A stretch of DNA of 9,987 nucleotides from UBA4729 sp038231175 (lineage in GTDB: Bacteria; Patescibacteriota; Saccharimonadia; Saccharimonadales; UBA4665). Below are positions 1 through 6,072 of this stretch, piece by piece (positions within the stretch are counted from its first letter, which is position 1; each line of letters begins with the position of its first letter). The stretch covers positions 1-9,987 of the forward strand of contig JBBRLU010000029.1 in NCBI GenBank assembly GCA_038231175.1. Reading direction: 5' to 3'. The translations under genes and the position numbers were made by a program. Below the pieces are notes generated by a model. That model made no database searches and was not told where the DNA came from. It worked only from the letters and a program-made list of their open reading frames with translations.

Positions 1-240
1 ATCGGCCCGCTTGACGACCAGACCGGTGGCGCTGACAACGAATTCATCACGTAACTGTTCGGCGTTGTCAAAAGCCTCGGCGGTTTCAGGCTGGATAACC
101 AGCTGCGTGACGCCGGTGTGGTCACGGACATCGATGAATATCAGGCCCCCGTGGTCACGGCGTGAGGCGACCCAGCCTTTGATAGTTGCTGATTGGCCGA
201 CATGATCAGTAATAGCAGAGCTTAAAATTCGTGCAGTCAT
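1..240 (-). CDS. aspS: Aspartyl-tRNA synthetase, N-terminal fragment (partial)
   Basis: Translating the minus strand from the ATG at 240 gives 80 in-frame codons running off the left edge. Residues about 18-50 form the N-terminal OB-fold anticodon-binding domain; the stretch WVASRRDHGGLIFIDVRD is characteristic of bacterial AspRS, with the RRDHGG loop and the FIDVRD strand. The enzyme charges tRNA-Asp (or tRNA-Asp/Asn if non-discriminating) in the cytoplasm; the class II catalytic core lies outside the window. The start is the only sensible ATG. It has no Shine-Dalgarno, but a -10-like TAGAAT sits 7 bases upstream. The gene follows the CBS-domain gene by 15 bases on the same strand, so read-through transcription is likely. 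LysRS and AsnRS share the fold, but the RRDHGG motif favours AspRS. Confidence 0.9.
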   Translation of the reverse strand, partial: MTARILSSAITDHVGQSATIKGWVASRRDHGGLIFIDVRDHTGVTQLVIQPETAEAFDNAEQLRDEFVVSATGLVVKRAD

Positions 241-247
241 ATCTGTT

Positions 248-253
248 ATTCTA
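248..253 (-). promoter_or_regulatory. -10-like box just upstream of aspS
   Basis: TAGAAT reads on the minus strand, ending 7 bases before the aspS ATG at 240. No Shine-Dalgarno lies between them. If it is used, transcription would start at or within a base or two of the ATG, giving a leaderless message. No convincing -35 is visible. The gene could equally be transcribed from upstream of the CBS gene. Confidence 0.35.
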
Positions 254-255
254 CC

Positions 256-1293
256 CTATTTGCGCACTTTGGTCGACACCGGACGTGGGTGGCGGGCGGC
301 GACGGCGGAAATATCGCTGTACTGCTCAAAATCGTCGCCGGGTAAATGGCCCAGTAGCTGGCGAAGCACCGACTCCATGGTGACGATGCCGACGTACTCT
401 TCGAAGCTGTTGATGACTACGAACAGCGGGTAGTTGGTGACGAAAAAGGCGTGCAAGGCTTCACGGAGGGTGTCGCTTTCGTGCAGGAAGTAGGCGGCGC
501 TCAGATGGTCAATCACTGGCCCGCTGCTCTGCAAGCCAATCTTCTGTACTTCTAGACTGCCTACAATATTTTGGTCGGCGTCGGTCACCAGGACGAACGG
601 TGCCGTCGATTTATGGAGCTCATCGATCAAGACCGGCCCCAGTGTTTCGCTGGCAGTGATGGTCGTAACCTTACTGCGTGCGGTCAGGATATCGCGCACC
701 AGGTAATCACCGAAGGTCAGGGCCCGCTGAATGATGGCCAACTCTTCGATACTGAGGCGGCTATCCGGCTGGTCGGCTTGCTGCTGGATCAGCTGCAGGA
801 CGTCTGTTTTCTCAAATAAGCCGGTGTGGGCCGCCGGGTAGCGTTTTTCGACCTGCTCGGCGCCGCGACTGAGCAGCGGGTATAAATGCCGTAGCAGCCA
901 CAAGATTACCGGGTGCATCAGTAGTGTCAGCCGAGTTCCGAAGCTGGTAACCCGACTGGCCGGTAGCCAGATAAAGATAAAAGTCAGCGAGCCGATAATC
1001 GTCGCTAGACTCAGTACGATATCGGCCGAGCGGGCCAGCAGCACCAGCCCCACGCCGCCAAGGACACAGATCAAGCCCCACAGCAGCGCCCGTAAACTAC
1101 TGCCGTAAGTAACGGCCTCAAACAAATGGCTGGCCGGTTGTTTATGTTGGCTAGCCAGCCGTTTTAATTCGCGGGCCGGTGTCGCGTAATAGACTTTACG
1201 GGCCACCGCCAGGGCCATCGCCAGGCCGATCAAGAGTAGGCTGATAATAACTGTCATTATCATAAGCATATATCCTATGACGTTTTTTGTCAT
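256..1293 (-). CDS. DUF21/CBS-pair membrane protein (CNNM/CorC-like, degenerate, no CorC_HlyC domain)
   Basis: This 345-residue protein has hydrophobic segments at about residues 9-32, 68-87 and 92-112, with another possible one at 122-142. It then has a cytoplasmic linker and a CBS pair at about 200-315. The entry sequence LVRDILTARSKV (198-209) matches the start of the first CBS domain in CNNM/CorC (HlyC/CorC) proteins, a family linked to Mg2+/divalent-cation transport and sensing through adenosine-nucleotide binding. The N-terminal half resembles DUF21 in layout but is weakly conserved, and the C-terminal CorC_HlyC domain is absent; the protein ends about 30 residues after CBS2. Function is therefore tentative. 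The start at 1293 has no visible Shine-Dalgarno; an in-frame ATG at 1263 has AGGA 9 bases upstream and may be the real start. The gene is divergent from dsbA-like and 15 bases upstream of aspS. Confidence 0.8.
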   Translation of the reverse strand: MTKNVIGYMLMIMTVIISLLLIGLAMALAVARKVYYATPARELKRLASQHKQPASHLFEAVTYGSSLRALLWGLICVLGGVGLVLLARSADIVLSLATIIGSLTFIFIWLPASRVTSFGTRLTLLMHPVILWLLRHLYPLLSRGAEQVEKRYPAAHTGLFEKTDVLQLIQQQADQPDSRLSIEELAIIQRALTFGDYLVRDILTARSKVTTITASETLGPVLIDELHKSTAPFVLVTDADQNIVGSLEVQKIGLQSSGPVIDHLSAAYFLHESDTLREALHAFFVTNYPLFVVINSFEEYVGIVTMESVLRQLLGHLPGDDFEQYSDISAVAARHPRPVSTKVRK

Positions 1294-1316
1294 TATTGCC
1301 GCGAGCGCGCTATACT
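1287..1316 (+). promoter_or_regulatory. Sigma70-type promoter of the DsbA-like gene
   Basis: TTGTCA (1287-1292) and TATACT (1311-1316) are separated by 18 bases. The -10 is preceded by GCGC. The predicted start point near 1323 leaves a leader of about 21 bases carrying AGGGAG (1332-1337) before the ATG at 1344. The -35 overlaps the first codon of the divergent CBS gene if that gene starts at 1293, which gives another reason to prefer 1263 for it. Confidence 0.7.
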
Positions 1317-1343
1317 AACAATAACTTTAAGAGGGAGTTTCTG

Positions 1344-2075
1344 ATGTCCAAACAATTTTGGGGAGCGATTATTATTGTCCTGTTAGTCCTAGGCGGCATT
1401 GCCGTAGCTAATAAGAGTGACGCGAAAACCACAGCTAGCAGCAGTGCCAAGCCGACAAGTCACATTACCGGTGCCGGCAGCAAAAAGGTCACTTTAGTCG
1501 CCTACGAAGATTTTCAGTGTCCTTTCTGTGGCCAGTACTTCCCGACCCTGCGCCAGATCAGCGAAACCTACAAAAATGACATTACCTTTCAGTTCCGCCA
1601 CTTTCCGATAACCAGCCTACACCAAAATGCCTTTGCCGCCTCGCGGGCCGCCGAAGCCGCCGGTTTGCAGGACAAGCCAGGTAAAAGCGACAAATTCTTC
1701 GCGATGTTCGACGCCCTATATCAAAGCCAGAGCCAATGGTCGGTCAGCAGCACGCCACAGTCGACCTTCGAGCAGTACGCCACGTTATTAAAGTTGGATC
1801 TTGCTAAGTTCAAGCTCGACTACGCCAGCAGCCAGGTCAACGACGCCATAAACGCCGATATGGCGGAAGGCAACCGCCTGGGCGTCACCGGCACACCGAC
1901 CTTCTTCCTGGACGGCAAGCAGGTCAAGATCAACAACACCGTAGCCGCATTTTCCAAAGCCATCGATACCGAGATCGCTAAAAAGAACCCCGGCAGCAGC
2001 ACTACTGTAATGACACCGACCACTACACCGGCGCCTGCTAGCCCCGACGCCGCAGCGCCGCAGCCAAATCAGTAA
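1344..2075 (+). CDS. Membrane-anchored DsbA-like thiol:disulfide oxidoreductase (thioredoxin fold)
   Basis: This 243-residue protein begins with an uncleaved-looking signal anchor (hydrophobic residues 5-22 after MSKQ). A Ser/Thr/Ala linker follows to about 48, then a thioredoxin-fold domain of the DsbA/BdbD (Thioredoxin_4) type. The active site CPFC is at 59-62 and follows the strand VTLVAYEDFQ. The cis-proline loop GVTGTPTFF is at 180-188, and an alpha-helical insertion lies between them. It should act outside the membrane, introducing or shuffling disulfides in exported proteins. A Thr/Pro/Ala-rich low-complexity tail (about 217-243) is odd and may be a wall-region spacer. The start at 1344 is fixed by AGGGAG six bases upstream; the in-frame ATG at 1287 lies inside the promoter. 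No DsbB or VKOR partner is in the window. Confidence 0.9.
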   Translation: MSKQFWGAIIIVLLVLGGIAVANKSDAKTTASSSAKPTSHITGAGSKKVTLVAYEDFQCPFCGQYFPTLRQISETYKNDITFQFRHFPITSLHQNAFAASRAAEAAGLQDKPGKSDKFFAMFDALYQSQSQWSVSSTPQSTFEQYATLLKLDLAKFKLDYASSQVNDAINADMAEGNRLGVTGTPTFFLDGKQVKINNTVAAFSKAIDTEIAKKNPGSSTTVMTPTTTPAPASPDAAAPQPNQ

Positions 2076-2092
2076 TTAGTATTCGAGAAATT

Positions 2093-2109
2093 GCGTCCAC
2101 TCAGGACGC
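2093..2109 (-). terminator. Short inverted repeat between convergent dsbA-like and nadD; possible weak terminator
   Basis: A perfect 6-base-pair stem GCGTCC/GGACGC has a 5-base loop and lies in the 75-base gap between two converging genes. Read on the minus strand (after nadD) it is followed by AATTTCT, a modestly U-rich tail; read on the plus strand the tail TTGACACG is not U-rich. Position supports a terminator, but the stem is short and the U-tract poor. Confidence 0.35.
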
Positions 2110-2150
2110 TTGACACGCACCGGAATGGCTTCGGCCTGACTGGCCAAACC

Positions 2151-2747
2151 TTATTTAACAGACACGTACAGCCAGTGATGGTCGCTGTAGCGGGCGACGC
2201 TTTGCAACAGGCCGGCCGCCGGTTGTCGGGCGCGCAAAGCTTCGCGGACAATCGTCGACGATACCGTCGGCGCAAAACTAGTCAGCATCGTGGCCGCCAG
2301 GGGCTGGAGCGGCCAACTGGCGATGGCTCGCTGCAAATCTTCGGCGTCGCTACCCTCCCGGGCGGCAATCACCAGCTCGCTGACTTTCAATAATTGCTCG
2401 GCCAACGGCCAATCAGGTAAACTCGAAACCACGTCCGAACCGAATAAGAATACCAGCTGCTGGCCCTTAAACTTCTGTTGCAACATTGGTAACGTTCGTT
2501 TGACCATAAAATTAACTTCTACCGACTCCAAAACATCAAACTTTTTATACGGTTCGGCGGCCCGTTTAAGCATCGCGACGCGGTGCGCGAAATGCTCGAC
2601 GCCGCTCTTATGCCGCGGCCGACGCTCTGGCAAGAAATACAGCTCGTCCAAATGAGCTTGCTCCAGCGCCTGCAGCGCGAAGGTAATATGCCCGACATGC
2701 ACCGGGTCAAAGCTGCCGGCGTAAATTCCAATCCGTTTCATAGTCAT
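2151..2747 (-). CDS. nadD: Nicotinate(-nicotinamide) mononucleotide adenylyltransferase
   Basis: This 198-residue protein is a typical NadD length. The nucleotidyltransferase signature GSFDPVHVGH (11-20) contains the HxGH motif that binds ATP phosphates. LPERRPRHK (39-47), the FLFGSDVV...W stretch (100-113) and SSTIVRE (163-169, the ISSTxIR motif) all fit NadD. A family-typical LY end follows. The enzyme adenylates nicotinate mononucleotide to deamido-NAD in cytoplasmic NAD synthesis or salvage. Many CPR genomes lack most of this pathway, so the substrate may arrive by salvage; that is inference. Two starts are possible, ATG at 2747 or 2741. Neither has a Shine-Dalgarno, but a perfect TATAAT lies 6 bases before 2747. 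The gene follows the zinc-ribbon orphan by 100 bases on the same strand and converges on dsbA-like. Confidence 0.92.
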   Translation of the reverse strand: MTMKRIGIYAGSFDPVHVGHITFALQALEQAHLDELYFLPERRPRHKSGVEHFAHRVAMLKRAAEPYKKFDVLESVEVNFMVKRTLPMLQQKFKGQQLVFLFGSDVVSSLPDWPLAEQLLKVSELVIAAREGSDAEDLQRAIASWPLQPLAATMLTSFAPTVSSTIVREALRARQPAAGLLQSVARYSDHHWLYVSVK

Positions 2748-2753
2748 TGCTTA

Positions 2754-2759
2754 ATTATA
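2754..2759 (-). promoter_or_regulatory. Consensus -10 box directly upstream of nadD
   Basis: TATAAT on the minus strand is separated from the nadD ATG at 2747 by the six bases TAAGCA. That places the expected start point at or beside the A of the ATG, which predicts a leaderless transcript. No good -35 is visible 16-18 bases further up. Confidence 0.5.
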
Positions 2760-2847
2760 TAGGCTTGATACGGTTTGAGGCCATGGACTAGACTGTCGGA
2801 AGTAAGACGAGAAGCGTCCCGAACGGTTAACTGCCTGAGGAAGCTTG

Positions 2848-4353
2848 TCATTTTTTATAACCCACGGCGGCTTTTATTTTAGCCTCAGCCCGAGGTATCG
2901 GGTGACCTCTAGGCAGTTTTTTTCTCAAGTAATTCAGAGTTTTTGGCTTCGGTTGGGCAGCAGTTTCCTTTTTGCCACCGTTACCTTTAGAGACGACCTT
3001 ACCACCCACTACTCGCGCACTACAGCTCGTACAGTTTTGATTAGGTGAGCATTTGTAGCCCCACTGGTCTTTATCACCACAAAATGGACAGGTCATTTTT
3101 ACGAATTCGTCTGCTTCGCTCGACTCAGAGCTACCGTCCAGCGAGTCCTTAGATATATTCGCGCCGCTGGTCGCCGATGGGCAAGAGCTAGATTTAGCCG
3201 TGTCTTGGGCTCGGCCGAGCGACAAGTTACTGGCCGCGATATCACCCTGTTGCAAGTGCAGCCGGGCGTGTTCGATATGGGCAGCGGCTACAGCACCGAA
3301 CGCCAAGGGGTTGATCCTTGTGTCTTGCACGGCCTGCACGACCATGTGCTTTTCTGACACTTTGTGCAGCAGTTCTACAGCTTGAACCCGGGTCTTAACG
3401 GTGTGTGCTTTGGCAATAAGCTCGTTCACGACTCGCTCAATCCTCGGTTCGAAGGTGCGTTCCCGTTGACGACAATTTTCTAATGCCGCAGCATAACTTA
3501 GCACCGGTTTGTCTTCGCCGACAAACGTCCCGGCCTGTTTGTCCCACATCTGCACGACACTCATGGCCCCCAGCGGCAACAGGTCATTGCGCACCAGTAC
3601 CGGCATGTCAATAATTTCGGCGGTTGTCTTATTGGCATAGTCTACGCTCAGTTCATTTCCGAGGGCTATGACGGTTGTCATGTCGTGCCGCTCGCTGGCA
3701 GTACTCTTTTTACCAGACACGAAGGCCGCTTCCGTGGCCAGACCTTCCCCGAATTTCGAGGTCACCTGGATCGAACAACTCATCGTCTCCCTGAAAAAAC
3801 CGTCCATATCTTCGGCTAGTGAAAATACCACCAAGCTGTAATCATCGAACAGTCCTTCATGGTTCAACTGCTCGATCCGAAAGGCATTACGCGTTTCGGC
3901 CTCGGTGCGGGCGCGCATGGTAGGGTTGCCGCTGGCAAAGCGCAGACTGTTGGCATTAATAGTTTCAAAACTTTGGCCAAACTGCTGGATCTTACCCTGT
4001 TCATCAATCATCAGCGGCACTTTTTTGCCGACATGCCCACTCTTGAGAGTCCGCTCAATGGCATCGGTGCTAGCATTCATGTACACCATGGCCTTAGCTT
4101 CCTGATCGCCCTCGGCTGCTCGCTGTAGTCCGTCAAACAATGATTCTATCGGGTGCTCGATACTCGGGCTTTCGACAAGCTCAACGCTGCTGTTGGTAAC
4201 GATGGCACCGATGAAGCGGGCCGCTCGCCGCCGCGTCAGGTCGTCGCTGGCCATCTCTGGAACCAAGACGATATCGGGTAGCGGTTCGACGAATCGGGGA
4301 CCGATATCGTATAAAGGCGCTAATTCTAGTTGTAATTCGGCTGCAACGGCCAT
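2848..4353 (-). CDS. Orphan protein with C-terminal zinc-ribbon-like motif
   Basis: This is a 501-residue protein I do not recognise. The N-terminal about 380 residues look like a mixed alpha/beta globular region without membrane segments or a signal peptide. The stretch ALENCRQRERTFEPRIERVVNELIAKA starts a long helical region rich in Ala, His and Gln. A Ser-rich linker (about 388-415) leads to CPFC (422-425), then C435, C441 and C444 (NCTSC), a Cys4/5 zinc-ribbon-like pattern. The tail is strongly basic (Lys/Arg, GHPIPRAEAKIKAA...). The zinc ribbon plus basic tail hints at nucleic-acid binding, which is inference only. The start at 4353 is chosen because GAGGG lies five bases upstream; an in-frame GTG at 4446 would add 31 residues but has poor spacing to its AAGG. 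The stop is TGA. Its neighbours nadD and the membrane orphan give no clear functional hint. Confidence 0.75.
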   Translation of the reverse strand: MAVAAELQLELAPLYDIGPRFVEPLPDIVLVPEMASDDLTRRRAARFIGAIVTNSSVELVESPSIEHPIESLFDGLQRAAEGDQEAKAMVYMNASTDAIERTLKSGHVGKKVPLMIDEQGKIQQFGQSFETINANSLRFASGNPTMRARTEAETRNAFRIEQLNHEGLFDDYSLVVFSLAEDMDGFFRETMSCSIQVTSKFGEGLATEAAFVSGKKSTASERHDMTTVIALGNELSVDYANKTTAEIIDMPVLVRNDLLPLGAMSVVQMWDKQAGTFVGEDKPVLSYAAALENCRQRERTFEPRIERVVNELIAKAHTVKTRVQAVELLHKVSEKHMVVQAVQDTRINPLAFGAVAAAHIEHARLHLQQGDIAASNLSLGRAQDTAKSSSCPSATSGANISKDSLDGSSESSEADEFVKMTCPFCGDKDQWGYKCSPNQNCTSCSARVVGGKVVSKGNGGKKETAAQPKPKTLNYLRKKLPRGHPIPRAEAKIKAAVGYKK

Positions 4354-4358
4354 GTTTT

Positions 4359-4363
4359 CCCTC
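4359..4363 (-). promoter_or_regulatory. Ribosome binding site deciding the start of the zinc-ribbon orphan
   Basis: GAGGG on the minus strand is followed by AAAAC and then ATG at 4353, which is good Shine-Dalgarno spacing. It favours 4353 over the upstream in-frame GTG at 4446. It is one of few clear ribosome binding sites in the window. Confidence 0.6.
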
Positions 4364-4597
4364 AGCTCGAGTAGGGCAAACGGCCTTAAACCAGGCGCGC
4401 TCTTGCTCGAGAGACTTTTACAAGCTGTATCGGACTTGAGGTTCACCCCTTACCGTTGCGGCACAGTGCCCGAATTTCACAGGCTTCCAGCGAGTTGTTT
4501 GTTAATACTTATTGTCTAAGTTCCAGTAGTTTAGCACTCGCCGGCTACGCTAGATATAGTAGTATTTACGTCAGCTAAACACTAGTGGTATGGTGCC

Positions 4598-5278
4598 TTA
4601 GTGGGCCGAGAAGGTTTCGATAGCGCCGTACAGGGCGCCGTAGTCGGGCGTTAAGCCGTGGTCGGTGTAGGACATAAAGAAGCTGTGAGTCGTGCCGCCC
4701 TCGCCCTGCACAATCACCTTATTGATGCTACCGGCGGCGCTGGTACCGACGACGTTGCGGGTAGTGTTATGGAGGTCGCATAAAAAGTCGACCTTCTGCC
4801 ATTTGGCAGGGTTGCCGCTTTGACCAGAGGCTGGAGCGGCTTTAGTAAAGTCAGCACAGTTATCGGAGATGCTGCCATCGGCCGTAATATGCGTGCCACT
4901 GGCTTCAACCGGCTGGACCCGATTAACCGGAAAATTAACCGGCGTGGTATCTTGATAGACATCGAGTATCTGCCCAACCGACAGCTTACCGGTGCCCTGG
5001 AAACGATAGATGTTATACTCGCCCGTAATATGCTCGCGTAGCGTCCAGTCGGTCGGTAGTTTCAGATCAAAACCGGGCTCACTGAATGTCTTTGACGTCG
5101 CTAAGGCATTATTTACTTTGGTAGTCACGGCTGCGGCCTGGGTGATCGTGGTCGCCGTATGGACCCGGGTACCGAGAAACACGCCGCCGATAATCAACAG
5201 CAGCACTACTAGACAGGCGGCCAGCCATAACGGCCAACGCCGCTTTTTCTTGTTAGGTTTTAAGCCGACGCGGTACAT
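4598..5278 (-). CDS. Single-pass membrane orphan with extracytoplasmic domain
   Basis: This 226-residue protein begins with a short basic cytoplasmic head (NKKKRRW, 9-15). One strong transmembrane helix follows at about 16-36, with the rest predicted outside. The outer part carries GFDLKLPTDWTLREH (69-83), a stretch reminiscent of PsbP/Mog1-like exported domains seen in many surface proteins; that similarity is only suggestive. Outside the membrane it has exactly two cysteines, C141 and C167, so one structural disulfide is plausible and it could be a client of the DsbA-like protein at 1344-2075. The start lies one base after the lexA-like stop (TAA G ATG) with no Shine-Dalgarno of its own, which implies translational coupling. 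The same arrangement suggests the regulator and the membrane protein act together. No known function is recognised. Confidence 0.8.
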   Translation of the reverse strand: MYRVGLKPNKKKRRWPLWLAACLVVLLLIIGGVFLGTRVHTATTITQAAAVTTKVNNALATSKTFSEPGFDLKLPTDWTLREHITGEYNIYRFQGTGKLSVGQILDVYQDTTPVNFPVNRVQPVEASGTHITADGSISDNCADFTKAAPASGQSGNPAKWQKVDFLCDLHNTTRNVVGTSAAGSINKVIVQGEGGTTHSFFMSYTDHGLTPDYGALYGAIETFSAH

Positions 5279-5279
5279 C

Positions 5280-5741
5280 TTAGTTAGCCGGCTTGAGGGC
5301 CGTTAAACGGGGCATGAAACTCTGGGCGGCACCGTCCAGACCCAAGATCTTCAAGGCACCGACCAGGACATACAGATTGTCCAGACCTTCGCTATCGGCC
5401 GCCTGCTCGACTTGCCGGAAAGCATGCTCCACCTTCTCGACCAGCCACTTCTCTTCGCCGGGCGCTACCAGATTGGTCACCAGCGCTAGCGGCTCGCTAC
5501 TCTCGACGACTTCCAATGAGCGGGCCGATCGATCGCGCTTGCGCAGATGACCACGCTTGATAAGATTACCAACGTGCAGTGCCACCGTCGCCACCGAGGT
5601 GTAGCTGAGGCCGTTCATTATTTCGCGGTAGCTCGGGCTGTAGCCGTGCTCGGCAATAAAGGCCTCTACGTAACCTAGTAGTTCACGCTGTTTTTTTGTT
5701 GGTCGCACGCTATTTTGAGTGCTTGTTTGTTTTTCGTTCAT
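5280..5741 (-). CDS. LexA-type winged-helix DNA-binding protein lacking the peptidase domain
   Basis: This 153-residue protein has at about residues 13-80 a match to the LexA DNA-binding domain: PTKKQRELLGYVEAFIAEHGYSPSYREI, then the recognition-helix region TSVATVALHVGNLIKRGHLRKR and the wing RSARSLEV. Canonical LexA has about 200 residues, with an S24 peptidase domain whose Ser/Lys dyad drives RecA-stimulated self-cleavage. Here only a helical C-terminal segment of about 70 residues follows, so a classical SOS switch is unlikely. It is probably a transcriptional regulator that dimerises or senses through that segment. The start at 5741 is chosen because the domain begins close to it and CATAAT lies 9 bases upstream; the in-frame ATG at 5789 would add an unconserved 16 residues. 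It is coupled to the membrane orphan downstream. Confidence 0.82.
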   Translation of the reverse strand: MNEKQTSTQNSVRPTKKQRELLGYVEAFIAEHGYSPSYREIMNGLSYTSVATVALHVGNLIKRGHLRKRDRSARSLEVVESSEPLALVTNLVAPGEEKWLVEKVEHAFRQVEQAADSEGLDNLYVLVGALKILGLDGAAQSFMPRLTALKPAN

Positions 5742-5751
5742 ACCACAACCA

Positions 5752-5757
5752 TTATGC
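5752..5757 (-). promoter_or_regulatory. -10-like box upstream of the lexA-like gene
   Basis: CATAAT on the minus strand lies 9 bases before the ATG at 5741, differing from TATAAT by one base. If used it gives a 5' leader of at most two or three bases. It also falls inside the gap after the 42-residue ORF, so the gene could be read from further upstream instead. Confidence 0.3.
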
Positions 5758-5776
5758 CACAAACTGCCGGCGGACT

Positions 5777-5905
5777 CTAGACAGGGCAAGAGTTCGGATG
5801 TGTACTGAAGTAATTGGCACTCGACCTGCAGAGATACCGATGGTGCTCAAATGCTACCAGAGCTACCGCCAAAATGACAACTAGTATTACAATCCAGGCT
5901 ATCAC
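5777..5905 (-). CDS. 42-residue hydrophobic membrane microprotein (predicted)
   Basis: Starting from a GTG at 5905, the minus strand encodes 42 residues. They open with about 18 nearly continuous aliphatic residues (IAWIVILVVILAVALVAF), a clear single transmembrane helix, followed by a short polar tail with HHRYLCRSS and two cysteines (C26, C40). The GTG overlaps the TGA of the preceding Dabb-like ORF by GTGA, a common coupling arrangement. The stop at 5777 is 35 bases before the lexA-like start. A run this hydrophobic is hard to get by chance, but the ORF is short and has no Shine-Dalgarno, so it remains a prediction. It may be a membrane regulator of its neighbours or a remnant of a larger membrane protein. 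Confidence 0.45.
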   Translation of the reverse strand: MIAWIVILVVILAVALVAFEHHRYLCRSSANYFSTHPNSCPV

Positions 5906-6060
5906 GTTTCCGGTATATGCCTACCGACAATCCAGTCAGTAACACCTAACTCGCGTTTCGAATATGCACCCATCTCATTTAAGCGATCGGTTACATCTTT
6001 TATCTGTTCTTCGGTAGTCGTATCGACGAAGGTAAAAATAACAGTGTGGCGAATTCTCAT
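5902..6060 (-). CDS. 52-residue Dabb-like (stress-responsive A/B barrel) ORF, short or truncated
   Basis: The minus strand from ATG 6060 encodes MRIRHTVIFTFVDTTTEEQI and then a helical segment KDVTDRLNEMGAYSKRELGVTDWIVGRHIPET. The opening strand with its conserved His (RHTVIFTF), followed by an acidic helix, is typical of the Dabb/ferredoxin-like dimeric alpha-beta barrel family. That family usually has about 95-100 residues. Here it stops after roughly the first half, at a TGA, so it is either a truncated copy or a minimal version. The barrel normally needs two complete half-repeats, so activity is doubtful. It starts 12 bases after the brnA stop on the same strand and overlaps the membrane microprotein by four bases, so it sits in the toxin-antitoxin transcription unit. 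Confidence 0.6.
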   Translation of the reverse strand: MRIRHTVIFTFVDTTTEEQIKDVTDRLNEMGAYSKRELGVTDWIVGRHIPET

Positions 6061-6072
6061 GTCTGTACGTTG

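Noticed and set aside
1287..1343. Upstream in-frame ATG for the DsbA-like gene
   Set aside because: It lies within the -35/-10 promoter and would put charged residues in front of the signal anchor; ATG 1344 has a proper Shine-Dalgarno.
2091..2655. Open frames opposite nadD
   Set aside because: They are antisense to a gene with clear family motifs and encode Arg/Ser-rich composition typical of shadow frames.
3859..4519. Plus-strand open frames opposite the zinc-ribbon orphan
   Set aside because: No start signals or recognisable motifs; the minus-strand frame is longer, has a good Shine-Dalgarno and a coherent Cys motif.
4447..4597. Possible non-coding RNA or terminator between the membrane orphan and the zinc-ribbon orphan
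   Set aside because: Only an 8-base palindrome CACTAGTG (4580-4587) is present, with no stable hairpin plus U-tract and no convincing promoter.
5742..5789. Upstream ATG of the lexA-like gene at 5789
   Set aside because: The extra 16 residues have no similarity to LexA N-termini and overlap the membrane microprotein stop region; ATG 5741 sits next to the domain.
5821..5880. tRNA-like D-arm on the minus strand (GCTC, a GG-containing loop, GAGC)
   Set aside because: The anticodon stem does not pair, the usual A14 and A21 are absent, and the acceptor ends would span only about 59 bases. The same bases are explained as the coding run of the 42-residue membrane ORF.
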